Shown here: piece by piece, positions 42,005 to 53,848 of the stretch
Position numbering within the stretch: the stretch's first letter is position 1
How the letters are laid out: every line of letters starts with the position of its first letter
Assembly: GCA_958510875.1 (NCBI GenBank)
Contig: OY294070.1
Location: 23,241,631 to 23,305,630, forward strand
Reading direction: 5' to 3'
Length of the DNA stretch: 64,000 nt
DNA from: Endomychus coccineus
Lineage: Eukaryota; Arthropoda; Insecta; Coleoptera; Endomychidae
Position numbers and translations under genes: made by a program
Notes under the pieces: model-generated
Databases searched by the model: none
What the model saw: only the letters and a program-made list of their open reading frames with translations
Told to the model about the DNA's origin: nothing

Positions 42005-43345
42005 CAATATCATACTTTTTTAAACATTTTTTAATTTCCTCTGAGGTCTCTGATGTATGGTAATTTTATGAAATTATCTATATCACAGTTTATGTTATTT
42101 ATATATGACGTTCCATTATAGATTTTTATCATTCTTTATTGAATGATGGGGTTGCAAAATGTTCTTGGGTAGCCAGTTCCAGTGTATAACGAACAATCAA
42201 AAAAAAAATTATCGTCAGTTTAATAAAAATGTTATACTCAATATAACGGATTAGCTATGGGTTCTCCATTAAGTCCACTTCTCGCAGATATTTTTATGTC
42301 TCACATAGAAGATACTATGATGAGTTCTGCCATAACTAAAAAACATATTCAATTTTGGTACAGATACGTATACGATATACCTCTTTAAAGGTACATCTAG
42401 ACAATCAGATGGTTTCTTATCATTCATCAATAATATTCATCTCAACATAAATCCACATTAGAGACAGAAAAGGATCACAAAATAAATTTCTCAGACTTAA
42501 CATTATTACATCATAATAATAGCATCTCATTCGACATTTACAGAAAACCTACTTTCACAGATACAATAATTTGTACCTCTTCACATAGCCCCTATAGTCA
42601 TAAACTAGCTGATTTTCATTCAATGATACATAGAGCCTTTTCCCTTCCCTTATCTCAAGGAAATCTTAGTTAAGAATTAGATACAATTAAAGTCATTGCT
42701 ACAAATAACGATTTCGGTCCTCAAGTAATTTCTAAATTAATAAATAGAAAAAGACAAAAATTAATTCACAAAAGCATTTATCCCTTTATAAAACGTTGAG
42801 ACCAAACTTCTTCAGTAAACCAGGAAGTTTTTATTTTTCCATCTGCACTTCCATTTCACAAGTAAATTGAAGTTTACAGTGGGAGTTGTTAAACTTATTA
42901 ATCACGTACTGAACTTTATCATTGGGAACACACATTAGGCAATCATCTACATACTGTTGAAGGATACAAGTTGAAAATCTAATGAATTTATTATAGATTG
43001 CTCTAGGTATTCCATAACTGGGTTAGCAATAGTGAAATAGGAGATCCCATTGCTGTGCCGATATTTGCCCAAAATATTGCTGCTTATACTTTACTAAATT
43101 ATTGTCTTACAATCGATAAGTACATCAAGGAAAGAAATGTGGAGTACCCGATTCCGAGTGTAGTTTGCCACATAATCGTCTTAAAGTTAAAGGTATTATC
43201 AGTTTCCAGTAACGCGGGCTACCTCAAGTAGTATCTTAACAGTTGTTATAACATTAACTTCTGCCAAATCTCTAAAGGCAAGAAAGTAAGACGTAGAGAT
43301 TACCCGGTATTAAAATTATCTTTTGCCCACCCACCGACGACTTCT
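42005..43345 (-). pseudogene. PLE reverse transcriptase, split remnant
   Basis: Two minus-strand parts of one PLE. Right part (43345-42791): GTAMGSPIS then MEYLEQSI, and LQQYVDDCLMCVPNDKVQYV, which holds the YVDD catalytic box, then HCKLQFTCEMEVQMEK. Left part (42190-42005) continues with sequence equal to the NGYPKT...YIPETSEKIKK region of PLE copies A and B. Hence it supplies the RT palm missing from those copies and is probably the same family. A plus-strand PLE fragment (42200-42790) lies between. Multiple frameshifts. Confidence 0.7.
42200..42790 (+). pseudogene. PLE RT fragment inserted in opposite orientation
   Basis: Encodes LAMGSPLSPLLADIFMSHIE, then IQFWYRYVYDIPL where YVDD has become YVYD, then in another frame FSDLTLLHHNNSISFDIYRK and MIHRAFSLPLSQGNLS, ending near INRKRQKLIHKS. 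This is the RT palm and thumb of a PLE distinct from the one around it. The first catalytic Asp of the box is lost. No terminal repeats seen. Confidence 0.75.
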
Positions 43346-43779
43346 GGCTTTGTATTGAATAGTGAAGTCCTAAGGTGCAGATTAAGCGAGAACATAATAT
43401 ACTTAACCAGGTAGAGTCATTTACATTTTCTAGAATCATGCGAACAATATACCTTTCATAGGAGAAAATTTCAATAACAATAGCGACAACAACACGATTA
43501 TAACCTACTTCTTTGATAATAGGGCGGGCACTTCGTAAATATCTTAGGAGTCAGTCGAATATACAGGGCTAATATTTCCATAGTTTCTGTGTTTACTATG
43601 TGTAAATTTATTCGAATGTAAATAAAATAAGAATTCACGCTTTAAATACAATATGTTAACAATTATTGTTTTGCGACACAGTGGCATCCTCGAAATGAGT
43701 TAATAACTGGATAATGGAGGTGTTAAGTTGAGTCAAGAAATTCGCCTAAGTCAGGGGTCTTCAAACTTTCCAGTCATAG
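43346..43779. other. Spacer with a hAT-like terminus
   Basis: At 43753 CAGGGGTCTTCAAACTTTCC resembles a CAGGGGTCTCCAAAC hAT end, related to the terminus at 39031. No transposase follows; the next feature is a PLE. Otherwise nothing recognised. Confidence 0.4.
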
Positions 43780-45081
43780 GGCTATACTGTTTACTTCAAT
43801 AAACCCTTTATCGCTAACAGATAGCGCTAGTAGTACTCTCGAAAGCGCAGTAGCAATTAAACATTCGAGAATAATCTCGTTGTTTCGAAAAAGTTCTGAT
43901 GTTTTCCACTCACTTCTAGATGGCAGTAATTGGAAACCAAATGTTAAGCAGGTAGTATCCTGAGTCACGGTTCAGATTATTTGGATGTTTTAGGATTTCT
44001 ATAGCTTCAAGGACTTTTCGCTGATAGAAGTTTGGGGCTCGAACTAGGATTTTAGTATCTTGGAAAAGGAGGATGATTAGTGTCAAACATTTGTTCCGCA
44101 AGTGCAGATCTACTGGTGACACGAAGCCTTGTACAGCGCTTTTTCACACGAGTAGCTACTGTACGACCTGTTTCACCAATGTAGACTTCACCGCAAGAAC
44201 AAGGAATGCTATAAACAGCTTCTGAGTGAAGAGGAGGAAGGGGATCTTTGATAGATTTGTAAAACTGAGATAATTTAGGAAGTATGAAAAAACGGGTAGA
44301 AATATTATGTTTTTTGAGCATTTTCGAAATTCGATCTGTTATATTTTCAATTTATGGAAGATAGGCAGTGGATAAAGCAGGCGGGATGTTTGTGGCTCAG
44401 GTCGATTTAAAATTTTAGGCAAAGTGTGCTTCTTTATGGCTTTTTGAATGTTGTAGTGGGAGAAATTGTTCGATAATAAAGCAGATGAAAGATGTTTTAA
44501 TTCTGATTTTAAGGATTGAAGTTGAGATAAGTTGACAGCTCTGTGGACCAAGGAGCTTATGACAGAGTGCTTTTGGGCAGGGTGGTGGTGGGAAAGACCA
44601 TTGAGGTATCTATCGGTATGAGTGGGTTTTCGATACACAGAATGTCTTGAAGTACCGTCAGTCTGTCGACTAACCAATACTTCTAGGAACGGGAGTGAAC
44701 CTTGTGATTCGACTTCCATGGTGCAAAGGATTTGAGATGTAATGAATTTAAATGATTGAGGAAGGGAACAAGCTTTTCGCGACCATGTTTCCAAATAAGA
44801 AAAGTGTCGTCGACATATCTAAACCAACATTTAGGCTTGAGAACAGATGACTCAATGGCATATTGTTCAAAAGTTTCCATGAAGACATTAGCTATGATAG
44901 GAGAAAGTAGCGAACCCATGGCAGCTCCCGATGACTGCTCGTAAGACTTACCATCGTATAGAAAACATGTGGAGGATTTATTTGACAAAATTGATGAAAT
45001 GTACTGAGTCTTTATAATTGGGGTCAGAAATTGTATTCTTTGGAGCAAAACCACAAGCGATTGTTTTTTTATAAAATTCAT
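43780..45081 (-). pseudogene. Third PLE lineage: RT plus GIY-YIG
   Basis: 45081-44683 encodes YEQSSGAAMGSLLSPIIANV and KCWFRYVDDTFLIWKHG with an intact YVDD box. 44794-44339 has SQGSLPFLEVLVSRQTDGTS, HSVYRKPTHTDRYLNGLSHH and SSLVHRAVNLS. 44321-44052 holds AVYSIPCSCGEVYIGETGRT and a VKKR run, a canonical GIY-YIG nuclease with its Cys pair, then ALAEQMFDTNH. Frame breaks lie near 44740, 44335 and 44060. The N-terminus is missing. The CSCGEVYIGETGR wording is the classical Penelope/Poseidon style and differs from copies A and B. Confidence 0.88.
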
Positions 45082-46860
45082 ATTAATAAAATTAAGTCAA
45101 CGAACAGACTATGTCACAATATCTTCCACTTATTTATTTTACAGTTGAAGTAAAAAAAAATTGCCGCGTCGTCTTTTTTATTTAAGATTTCCTTCTCGTG
45201 GAAATGTTCAAAAGCGAATCAGGAAAAAACAATAAAACTTTTGATGTTTTAGAATCACAAAGTATCAATAAATATATGTAAAATTAAACATATTAATTTT
45301 TTTAAAGAGGTATGAGTGAGTTGTTATGAAAGGGAAAACAATTATTTAAAATTAGTTGCATGCCATTTTTTTATTATATTAGTACTTGATACATTTCATC
45401 AATTTTGTCAAAAAAATCAAGTTCTGAGTGTGCATATCATATGGAATCAATAAGAATGTCACATTTCTTTTTTCTTTATTAGTTGATGAACATTTTGATT
45501 ATAACAATTCAAAAATCTATGTATGCATTTAAAAACCATAATAGCACTATAATCGTTGTTATGAGGCCAAAAGTATCCGACAACGACTATAAACTCGACA
45601 TTTTGGTCAAATTCGTATATTCAATAATCAATATAATTTGTTTATAACAAATTAACAAATCCGTGGGTATACATTTCGATGATATTGATGATAAAATCGA
45701 ACTCAGAATAACAAAATTATCCGAAACGACTCTAATACAGTCGGAGTTTTGGTCGAATTCATCTATTTTGTTTATAAATAAATTGGTTATAACAAAAAAT
45801 AGTCTTTATCCTATCAAAAACGGTCAAATTTTGCATTTTTCAGAAATTTTTGGGTAATCTCAAAAATGGGTAACTAAATCATTTATTTATTGTTTATAAG
45901 TTATAAGCAATATAAGCAGTTTGCGCAACTTTAATTCTGCTCAACTTTTTTTCTATAGACATTCTGGAGCGTATGCAGTCTGTCTCATCAAAATCGATCC
46001 ATTTTCCAAAGATTTACAAGTTCTATACCCATTTGACTAAACCAATATTTCAATTTCCTAGAAATTATATTTTAAAATTCAAATACTACTTACGGAGCGA
46101 GCTCCTATGAAAACGGAATAAAATTTTCGAAGCAAATCGTGAGCTGAGCTAAAATACAAAATTACGCAACTAAATGCTGGTTGGAAGAACAAAGAGGAAA
46201 GAAATGGTTTGATATTAAATTTGCATAATAAGGAGGAGGTTCTAATTTCAACGAGAACTCTCCGCGGTCCATGGAGAGTATTTTTACATCCCCTTAGAAT
46301 ATTTCGGTAATGCCTGTCATATTAGAGATCGTTTTATTATTCATAACAGCTATAATGAATACGCTGGGAATCCTAACATTAAAAATTCTTTTTAAAGTCT
46401 TAAAGCTAGCGTTTAGCTGTAATAAAATGAAATTCAATTATTTTTTATATAAAAGTTTCCTGATAACATTCTAATTTGTATTTTTGCTGTATTCTATTCA
46501 CGTTTATAATGTTACTTTCATATAAAGTGGCTGTTCGTGTTAAGAAAGAAAGGGCGTCATAACAGCATGTGATACAACGTTGTCAAGTTGACCAAGATTT
46601 CATTTCATTCATACGACTTGACAAACTGATACGATGCTTAGAAACAGAATTAGCGACTGTTCACTTATCATCACGGCCAGCGCCGAGTTGCTCGACGGCA
46701 GGTAAGATTTTCAAACGTCGGAATTACGAGACGAAGACCGGTTAGAAATGCTCGGACGGAAACACTCGAATGAGCATGGGTAAGGTAATCAAAACTATAG
46801 GTAATTAATATTTTTTGTGAGCAAAGAGGATTTCATTTCAAGCCGAAAACAGTCACTATA
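45082..46860. other. No recognisable feature
   Basis: About 1.8 kb of AT-rich DNA. 45560-45860 has ATAACAAATTAACAAAT and related short repeats that recall the foldback at 56766-58515, but no clear alignment by eye. No open frame with a motif. Confidence 0.45.
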
Positions 46861-47711
46861 TACAGTGTGTCCACGTTAAGGACTTACCACCCTCGTAACT
46901 TTTGCATTTTGTTAGGTTGGTATTTGTGCATCAAACTAGTGGATTACTTTTGTTTTGGGTTGTAATCATGGCCACCTACAACCACTTTTATTGTCTTGAA
47001 TTCCAGAAAATAATATTAGGTATTTTTTTAGGGAAAAACAGATGACGGATTCTTTTTAAGAATAACGTTTAACTTACCTGTACCGATTTTCAGTGATCTA
47101 AAATACAGGGTATTCAAGAAAAAAAAAAGTAGGTATTATGTGGATTTATGAAATACATAATGTTGAATCCTACTAGTATCTCTGAAGATTGAATAGAAAT
47201 TGTCATTGAAATCATCAAGATACATTAATTTGATTTTTTATTACACTTTGAAAAATTATGAAAACAATTAAAACGTTGATCACTCGATCAATTGTCACTT
47301 TCCCTTGCATTGTATCATTTGATTACAGTTCGGCGAAAAGCTTAGTGTGCTGTGAAAACAAAATATGCTATGCTAGTTCAAAGCTGTCAGTCAATAACAA
47401 TTAAGTAGTTTGTAGTATTGTTATTACTAAAGGGCGGAATATATGCAATGTGCATATACTTGCATATTTTGCATATTTTTACAAATTTCATAAAAAATTG
47501 CATATTTTGGCAAAAATAAAATTTGTGTACATATTTTTAGTTTTTCGTTTTATCAAAAGATTAAATGCTACCCTTGCAGATAATTGAAATAATTTAAAAG
47601 GTGAGTAGGTTTTATTATTATATGGTTTATGGACCCATTTTATTATTATATGGTTTATTGCCGGCATTTATTGGATGTTTAGGAATTTTCAAGTAATCAA
47701 CTTGCCTAATT

Positions 47712-47941
47712 CACCGAACAGAAACAAGACAAGAAGGTTCACTTGAAGCTGGTGGTGCCAAGTCGTGTTCGGTGGTAGTAAGTATTGTCACCAAACAGAA
47801 ACTTCTGTTCGGTGCGCGAATGAATTCATAACAAAACTTTCTTTTTTCGGGGTCTAGTTGGAATGCGGCGGCTTGCTTTTATAGTTCGGACTTCAAAGTA
47901 CCGACGCCAAGTGAACCTTCTTGTCTTGTTTCTATTCGGTG
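47712..47941. repeat. 230-bp palindromic MITE-like insertion in hAT copy 2
   Basis: Arms CACCGAACAGAAACAAGACA...GGTTCACTTG and the inverse ...TTGTCTTGTTTCTATTCGGTG: 34 bp with one mismatch. Flanked by CCTAATT on both sides (47705-47711, 47942-47948). A second dyad CACCAAACAGAA/TTCTGTTCGGTG lies in the middle. It sits ~120 bp before the transposase ATG. Confidence 0.7.
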
Positions 47942-48058
47942 CCTAATTGGAGAGCAAACGTGGTCCCTTCTTTTGTATTTATATTGTATAGTTTAGTTTG
48001 TCGATAGATTCCAGTGTGAAAAGAGTGATTTCGAAAATATTTATTTCAAACGCCTAAA

Positions 48059-49523
48059 ATGCCGAAAGCCGCTTCGTGGATTAAACATTTTCCTGAGTTG
48101 GAGTTTAGTGGGGATAAAGTGTTTTGCAAAGTTTGTGCCAAAATCATTATTTGTGAAAAGAAGTTCCGAATTGATCAACACTTGAAAACAGCTATGCATA
48201 AAGCTAAGTTGTAGAAAAATAAATCTGTGCCTGTTCAGCAGTGTGTGCAAACCGCATTACAAAATGTCAAACCAAAGAGTGAAAAGGAGGTGTTTCATCA
48301 AGACTCATGCAAAGCTTTAGTCGCAGCAAATATACCTTTGAAGAAACTGCAAAATACACAATTCACAGATTTTTTGCAAAAATATTGTAATCAAAACATC
48401 CCTGACGAATCCACACTTAGAAAGAAGTATGTGCAAACAGTATACGAAACCGTATTGGAAGAAATTAAAGTTTCACTGGGCGATGAACATTTTTATATTA
48501 TTGTTGATGAAAGCACAGACTCATGTGGTCGATATATCGCACATCTTATTATTGGAGGGCTTCAAGAAAATGAGCCAGGGAAGCCATATTTAATATCTTC
48601 TAAACAGTTAGACAAAACAAATAATGTGACCGTAACTCGATTTATTCAGCAGTCTCTATCAAATTTTTTTCACCAAATCCAGTTCCAGTAGAGAAGTTTT
48701 TAGTGTTTTTGTCTGCGCAGCGCCGTATATGGTTAAAGTAGGCCAAAACTTAAAAATATTTTATCCCAATATGGTAAATGTCCCTTGCCTTTTACACGGG
48801 ATAAACAGAGTTGCAGAAACTATTAGAACAGCATATCCCTTGGTGAACAAATTAATTTCAAATGTGAAGAAAGTGTTTTTGAAAGCACCTCTAAGAGTGC
48901 AGATCTATAGAGAGAAATTGCCAGGAGTTAGTTTACCTCCAGAGCCCGTAATTACTCGATGGGGAACATGGATTAAGGCCGCGATATTCTACGCAGACCA
49001 TTTTGAAGCCATTAAAGACATAGTTTTAGATTTAGAAGACAATTCACAGTGTGTAGTGCAAAGTCAAGCAGTATTCGAAGAAGTAAATTTAGCTAAGGAA
49101 CTTGTTTTTATTGAGGTTAATTTTAGTTTTATACCGGATATAATAACTTCGTTAGAAAGTAGGAATATGAGTTTAAGAGAATCAATTAATATTGTTGAAA
49201 CTTTTTCCGACAAATGCAAAAAAGTTCCCGGTGATGTAGGAAATCAAGTAAGAAGTAAACTCGAAGTTATTGTGGGAAAGAGTGAAGGCTTTAAGTATTT
49301 AATGGAAGTCAAAAATATTTTTGATGCTAAACCCTCCAACGAAGTAATACCTTGACCTTATAACTTACTATCCAAATTAAAATATTGCCAGATCACATCG
49401 GTAGATGTTGAAAGATCTTTTTCTTTGTACAAACATATTTTTACAGACAGAAGGCAAACACTTTTATTGGAAAATTTTGAAAAATATATCGTTATAAATG
49501 CATTTTATACTATTTCAGGTTAA
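48059..49523 (+). pseudogene. hAT transposase with BED finger, copy 2 (broken)
   Basis: ATG at 48059: BED finger (VFCKVCAKIII...HLKTAMH), a CAG-to-TAG stop just after AKL, VDESTDSCGRYIAHLI, then a -1 frame break near 48670-48690, then [42 protein letters not shown], a TGG-to-TGA stop at EVIP/PYN, and VDVERSFSLYKHIF to a stop at 49521-49523. The frame break is at the same codons as in copy 1; the two stops are not shared. The copies are very similar, so activity in the lineage was fairly recent. Confidence 0.87.
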
Positions 49524-49788
49524 AAATTTTACCTATTATATTTTACTTGGAATAAATAATTTTTGTAAGAGTCTGCGTTTCTTTATTTCCATTTTTCCAT
49601 GTAATATTCAAGGCATATAATTGCATATTTTGACAAATAAATGCATATTGTTGCATATTTCAAAGAAAAACTATACATATATATGCGCATATTTTAACTG
49701 AATTGAAGTGCATATATTCCGCCCTTTGGTTATTACTGTTCCAAATAAGCAAAAGTCATATAGAAAGTCTTGTTCTTCACAAGAAAAA

Positions 49789-50768
49789 ATGGAAATAACA
49801 AGATTAGTTCGTGACGGATCACGTTCTTTTCGTGAAGCAGCTATTGAGTTCAACCAACGACATCCAGAACGTAGTATTAACCATGTGACCGTCGGAAATT
49901 TTTTGACCAACATGGAACAGTTGAGAGAATTCCACACTAGCATCGTGATGGGAAGCAAAGAGGAAACCGAATAATTCTCAATTATTTTAATGATAATCCA
50001 CATTAAAATCTTAAGGACACCAGTAGAATTTAAATATTTCTAAAGCCAAAGCTGGAAATGTTTGAAGTGAAAGCGGTAAGAAACCTTTTAAGCGAAAAAT
50101 TTCTTCATACACTTGATGCTGGAGATGCTGAAGCAAGAATGGAATTCTGTTTATGGCTGCAAGGTATGTACCTAGAAAATCTTGAATTTTTAAAAAACAT
50201 TTTGCACACGGATAAGGCTACATTTATGACCAACGAATATTGTATCATCACAAAATATCAGAATGTGGAGCAAGCATAATTCAAATTGGGTAATTAAGTG
50301 TAAGAGACAATAATCCTCAAAGGTAAATGTCTCCGGTGGCATTTTAAATGAAAAGATTATTGGTTCATACATTTTTTATGAAAATCTAAATGCTGCTATC
50401 TTTCTTAGATTTCTATAAAATGAGTTTACCCATGCACTTGACTACCTTCCTCTTGATTACCGCTACAATTTATACATACAACTTGATGGAGCATCTATCC
50501 ATAACGCTGTCAATGCGAGACAGTGATTAAAACGTAATTCTTCTAATCGTTGGATCGCAGTAGTTCTCTTATTCGTTGGCCGCCGAGATTACTAGACATT
50601 GAGCCGCTTGATTCCTTTCTTTGGGGCACAATAAGGAATAGAGTATATGCTACAAGGTCTCAGAATCCAGAAGAACTTTGTGATAGCATCAGAGAAGCTT
50701 GTCACAGTATAACTCGACAGCAGTTAAGAAATGCGATAAGGAATAATGGGCGATCAATTGACAAGTGA
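49789..50768 (+). pseudogene. ITm transposase (DUF4817-like HTH), decayed
   Basis: From 49789: MEITRLVRDGSRSFREAAIE, FNQRHPERSINHVTVGNFL, the N-terminal HTH. 50058-50279: HTLDAGDAEARMEFCLWLQG then ILHTDKATFMTNEY, with the first Asp in HTDKATF where TDEAxF is expected. About 50470-50520: YNLYIQLDGASIHNAV-like text with the second Asp. 50550-50768: IRWPPRLLDIEPLDSFLWG, where SPD has become LLD (third Asp kept), and LRNAIRNNGRSIDK. Several frameshifts. Confidence 0.8.
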
Positions 50769-51798
50769 ATAGGGGAATTCGGCGGATTAGTGATAATTAC
50801 AAAAATTTAACTTTTTTATTTCTCATTTGTGAATTCAACGATAAAATTGTTTAATAATTTGTATTAGTGTCGATAATAGTACATTTTCTTGAGCACCCTG
50901 TATTTTAGAACACTGAAAATCGGTACAGGTACGTTTAACGTAATCCTAAAAAAGAATCTGTCATCTATTTTTCTTTAAAAAAATCTCTAATAATACTTTC
51001 TGAAATTTAAGTCAATAAAAGTGGTCGTAGGTGGCAATGATTACAGCCCAAAACAAAATTTATTCCCTAGTTTAATGAACATTTTGAATACCAACCTAAC
51101 AAAAAAATGTTTATCAAAATCCGTCAAAAAATGCAGAAGTTACAAGGGTGGTAAGTCCTTAACGTGGACCCACTGTATGTTTAACTAGCTGTACACCACG
51201 CTGCCGGCAAAGTTTGGATTGCAGATTTAATGATACGTTATGGCTGCAAATTTCAGCTCGGTTAATCTTGGTGTCGCAAAATTCAAGAATTGGGATTAAG
51301 CAAGGACTACAAAGAAAAAACTGAGGTCGGCGAATGGCTACAACACTTGTATACATTATTTTCTTTAAATAGTATTTAAACAGACACATTTTGATTTAAA
51401 AATTAGTTTACTCTGATATCTGTATAGCAACAAATCGCAGATATTTATTTCTTCTTCTAACCTGGCATGGTTAAGAAAATATCATCTTAAACCCATGCCA
51501 ATAATTAAACATTGGAAACAGTCCATGGGTGTTATATTAAATGGCGATCTATTGGAATTTATAGTTAACAAGAGTCATAAATGTAAAGGAAGAGGGTTTG
51601 TGGAAACTGGACTGGTTGCGAATGTTCGCTGCGAAACCCTGTTTAATCCTGGGCTCATTCTCTGTCATCAGGTTTAGACCATTCAACAACAACAGTAAAT
51701 TTCTCGCCAGCACGGGATTAATGCAAGAGTGAAATCGATACGTGTCTAAAATTATATTGTCATTACTTTTCACCGAGCTTCATTATGACAAATTAATG

Positions 51799-52730
51799 TC
51801 ACTGATTTACATTCGAATTAATCAATAATAATACGTTTTTCCCTTTGTAATGTATTCCGCGTATATATATTTTTGTTTGGATTTATTCCAAATTATAAAC
51901 ATAAGCACAGCACTGACTCTGAACTTTAATAACCATTTTCCGTTATGCTACTTATCATGAGGGGTGCTAAGATTAGGAGTTGTTGAAATGGGGATAAAAC
52001 GTAGTATATATTTTTGAAGAAAAATACAGAGATGATGGTTAATAATAAAAAACAATATCGGACAATCTCAAGAAAACCGTCAGAGAATTAAATTGCTATC
52101 ATGGCTAGAAGGACCAAATTCAGATATTTTGTTCAAAATTTTAATTCAGTTGTTCTTCTCTTTTTGATATTGATATTTTGTTGAATATTGCCACGTCCAT
52201 CACAGTTCCAAATAATCTATCCTCTCATTAAAATGTTAAAAAAATTAACTGAGTCGGATATTGCAATTACGAGTTCAATAAACGTGATATTCGATAAGGT
52301 AGTTACCCCATTTGTTTCAGTTTTATATCAATAATCGGTTGTTTATAGAATATCATTGATTTACATTCGAATTAATCAATAATAATTTGAATAATACGTT
52401 TTTCCCTTTGGAATGTATTCCGCGCAAATACATAGTTTTTGTTTGGATTCATTTCAAATTATAAACATAAACACAATAGTCACTGTGAACTTTAATAACC
52501 GTTTTCCGATATGTTACTTATTGTAAAGGGTGATAAGATCTGAAGTTATTGAAATGGGAATAAAACGTAGTATATTTTTGAAGTAAAATACAAAGATGGT
52601 GGTCAATAATGAAAAACGATATTCGAAAATTTCTAGAAAACCGTGAAAGAATTAATTGCTATTATGGCTCGAAGGACCAAATTGAGATGAATTGAAACAT
52701 TTCAATTCAGATGTCCTTTTCTTTTTGATA
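51799..52730. repeat. Imperfect ~570-bp tandem duplication
   Basis: 51799-52170 and 52355-52730 match over most of their length: GATTTACATTCGAATTAATC, ACGTTTTTCCCTTTG, ATAAAACGTAGTATAT and GGACCAAATT occur in the same order in both. The copies differ by indels and many substitutions. No coding motif. 51178-51798 upstream is otherwise featureless. Confidence 0.75.
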
Positions 52731-52779
52731 TCGCAAATTGCTTATCGATATTATGTTGAATATCACCACGTCCATCAAA

Positions 52780-53104
52780 GATCCAAACAATTTTCTCTCC
52801 CATTATAGTGTTTCGAAATTGAATGAATCGATCGTCCTCATAATGTTTAACAAGCGATGCTTTGGTTTGCGTAATGTTTTTTTCACGAAATAATGTTTAA
52901 ATTGATCAAGACGCGAAATTCACTTTTTCCCATATTTACAAAAATTTTCAAGGTTACTCGCTTTCGATGGGTGTCAAAACAGAACTGAATGACATCAGTC
53001 TGAAATTTTTAATGCGTTCTAGTTAAAGATGGTACGTCACAAATGTGACAGGAGATTTTAGATTGTGACGCCATCTGTTTTATTTTTCCGGGACTTTTCC
53101 CCTT
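52780..53104 (-). pseudogene. mariner 5' end and N-terminal scrap
   Basis: Starting from a CGAGGGCAA/GGGGAAAAGTCCC-type terminus at 53104 (a TA-flanked mariner end), the minus strand runs through a 5' leader to MGKSEFRVLIKHYF near 52940, the N-terminal HTH start of mariner transposase, and breaks near 52790. The leader (CGAAAGCGAGTAACCTTGAA) matches that of the mariner at 55344-56465, so it is the same family. Confidence 0.65.
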
Positions 53105-53846
53105 GCCCTCTTATAGTACACAGGGTCTATTTTGACGCATAGAGGTAGATTTTGATTTTTGAGCAATCAAGTTTACATGGACATATGTCAAATTGTCAAG
53201 GGTTCATAAGATGCAACAATTTTTATCTGAAACTGAGTAAAATTATGGATTCTAATATGAATGGAGTCGTATTGAATCGGATGAATAGGAATAACCTGCA
53301 GAGTGATTCTATTTAAAATGCAAAACAGTAGCGTAGGCGAGTATAAATATTAGATTATTTATATATTTAAATTCAGAAGTTGTACGTATATCACTTAAGA
53401 GCGAGAGGGTGCAACAGATAGAGGGTAAACTTTACACTTTCCTTTTATATCCGGCTTAAGTTAAACCCATTAGGTTATAACATAACGCATACTAAACTAG
53501 GTAAACTTTAGAGCTGCCATTCTTATTGAAATATATACCACGTAGATACTTTGGTTACAAAGCACATGTTTACTGACCACCAAGTTCGAATCGTTCACTT
53601 CAATGATTGTAATGGAAGCTTTCCCATTTTACCAGGAAATTGAGGTACAAATCCTGCTTCTATGGATACTAACTGTAGCGGAGAAGGATACGTTCCACCA
53701 TATTACTGTTCGATAACCCAACTATATTATAATAACATAACATACGATGCGATTTGAACATTAATTTTGATCAAAAAGTTTTCCATGAATTAGTATTTCA
53801 GTGAAATAATTGAAAACGACTTTTATTTCATATACGTATAGACTTA
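53105..53846. other. No recognisable feature
   Basis: AT-rich spacer between a mariner scrap and an ITm element; nothing seen. Confidence 0.45.
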
Positions 53847-53848
53847 TA

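Larger units (their letters stand above)
47428..49728 (+). mobile_element. hAT DNA transposon, copy 2, with target duplication
   Basis: Ends TAAAGGGCGGAATATATGCA (47428) and the inverse ending CCGCCCTTTG (49728), flanked by an exact 8-bp duplication GTTATTAC (47420-47427 and 49729-49736). Length 2301 bp. Subterminal TGCATA repeats at both ends. The opposite-strand relative is 3430-5689. It inserted just upstream of the ITm transposase start at 49789. Confidence 0.95.
46863..51175 (+). mobile_element. ITm transposon with long inverted repeats, hAT-interrupted
   Basis: TA at 46861-46862 and 51176-51177; ends CAGTGTGTCCACGTTAAGGA and the inverse of CAGTGGGTCCACGTTAAGGA. Arms of about 270 bp match inward as far as AAAATACAGGGTATTC (near 47100) and GCACCCTGTATTTTAG (near 50895). 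Inside are hAT copy 2 and a decayed transposase. Without the hAT the element is about 2.0 kb, usual for this group. Confidence 0.9.

Noticed and set aside
43751..43790. Left end of a hAT paired with the terminus at 39031
   Set aside because: Orientation is wrong for one element spanning the interval, and several unrelated elements lie between. Kept only as a note.
45663..45857. 64-codon frame as a gene
   Set aside because: AT-rich, no motif, short repeats around it.
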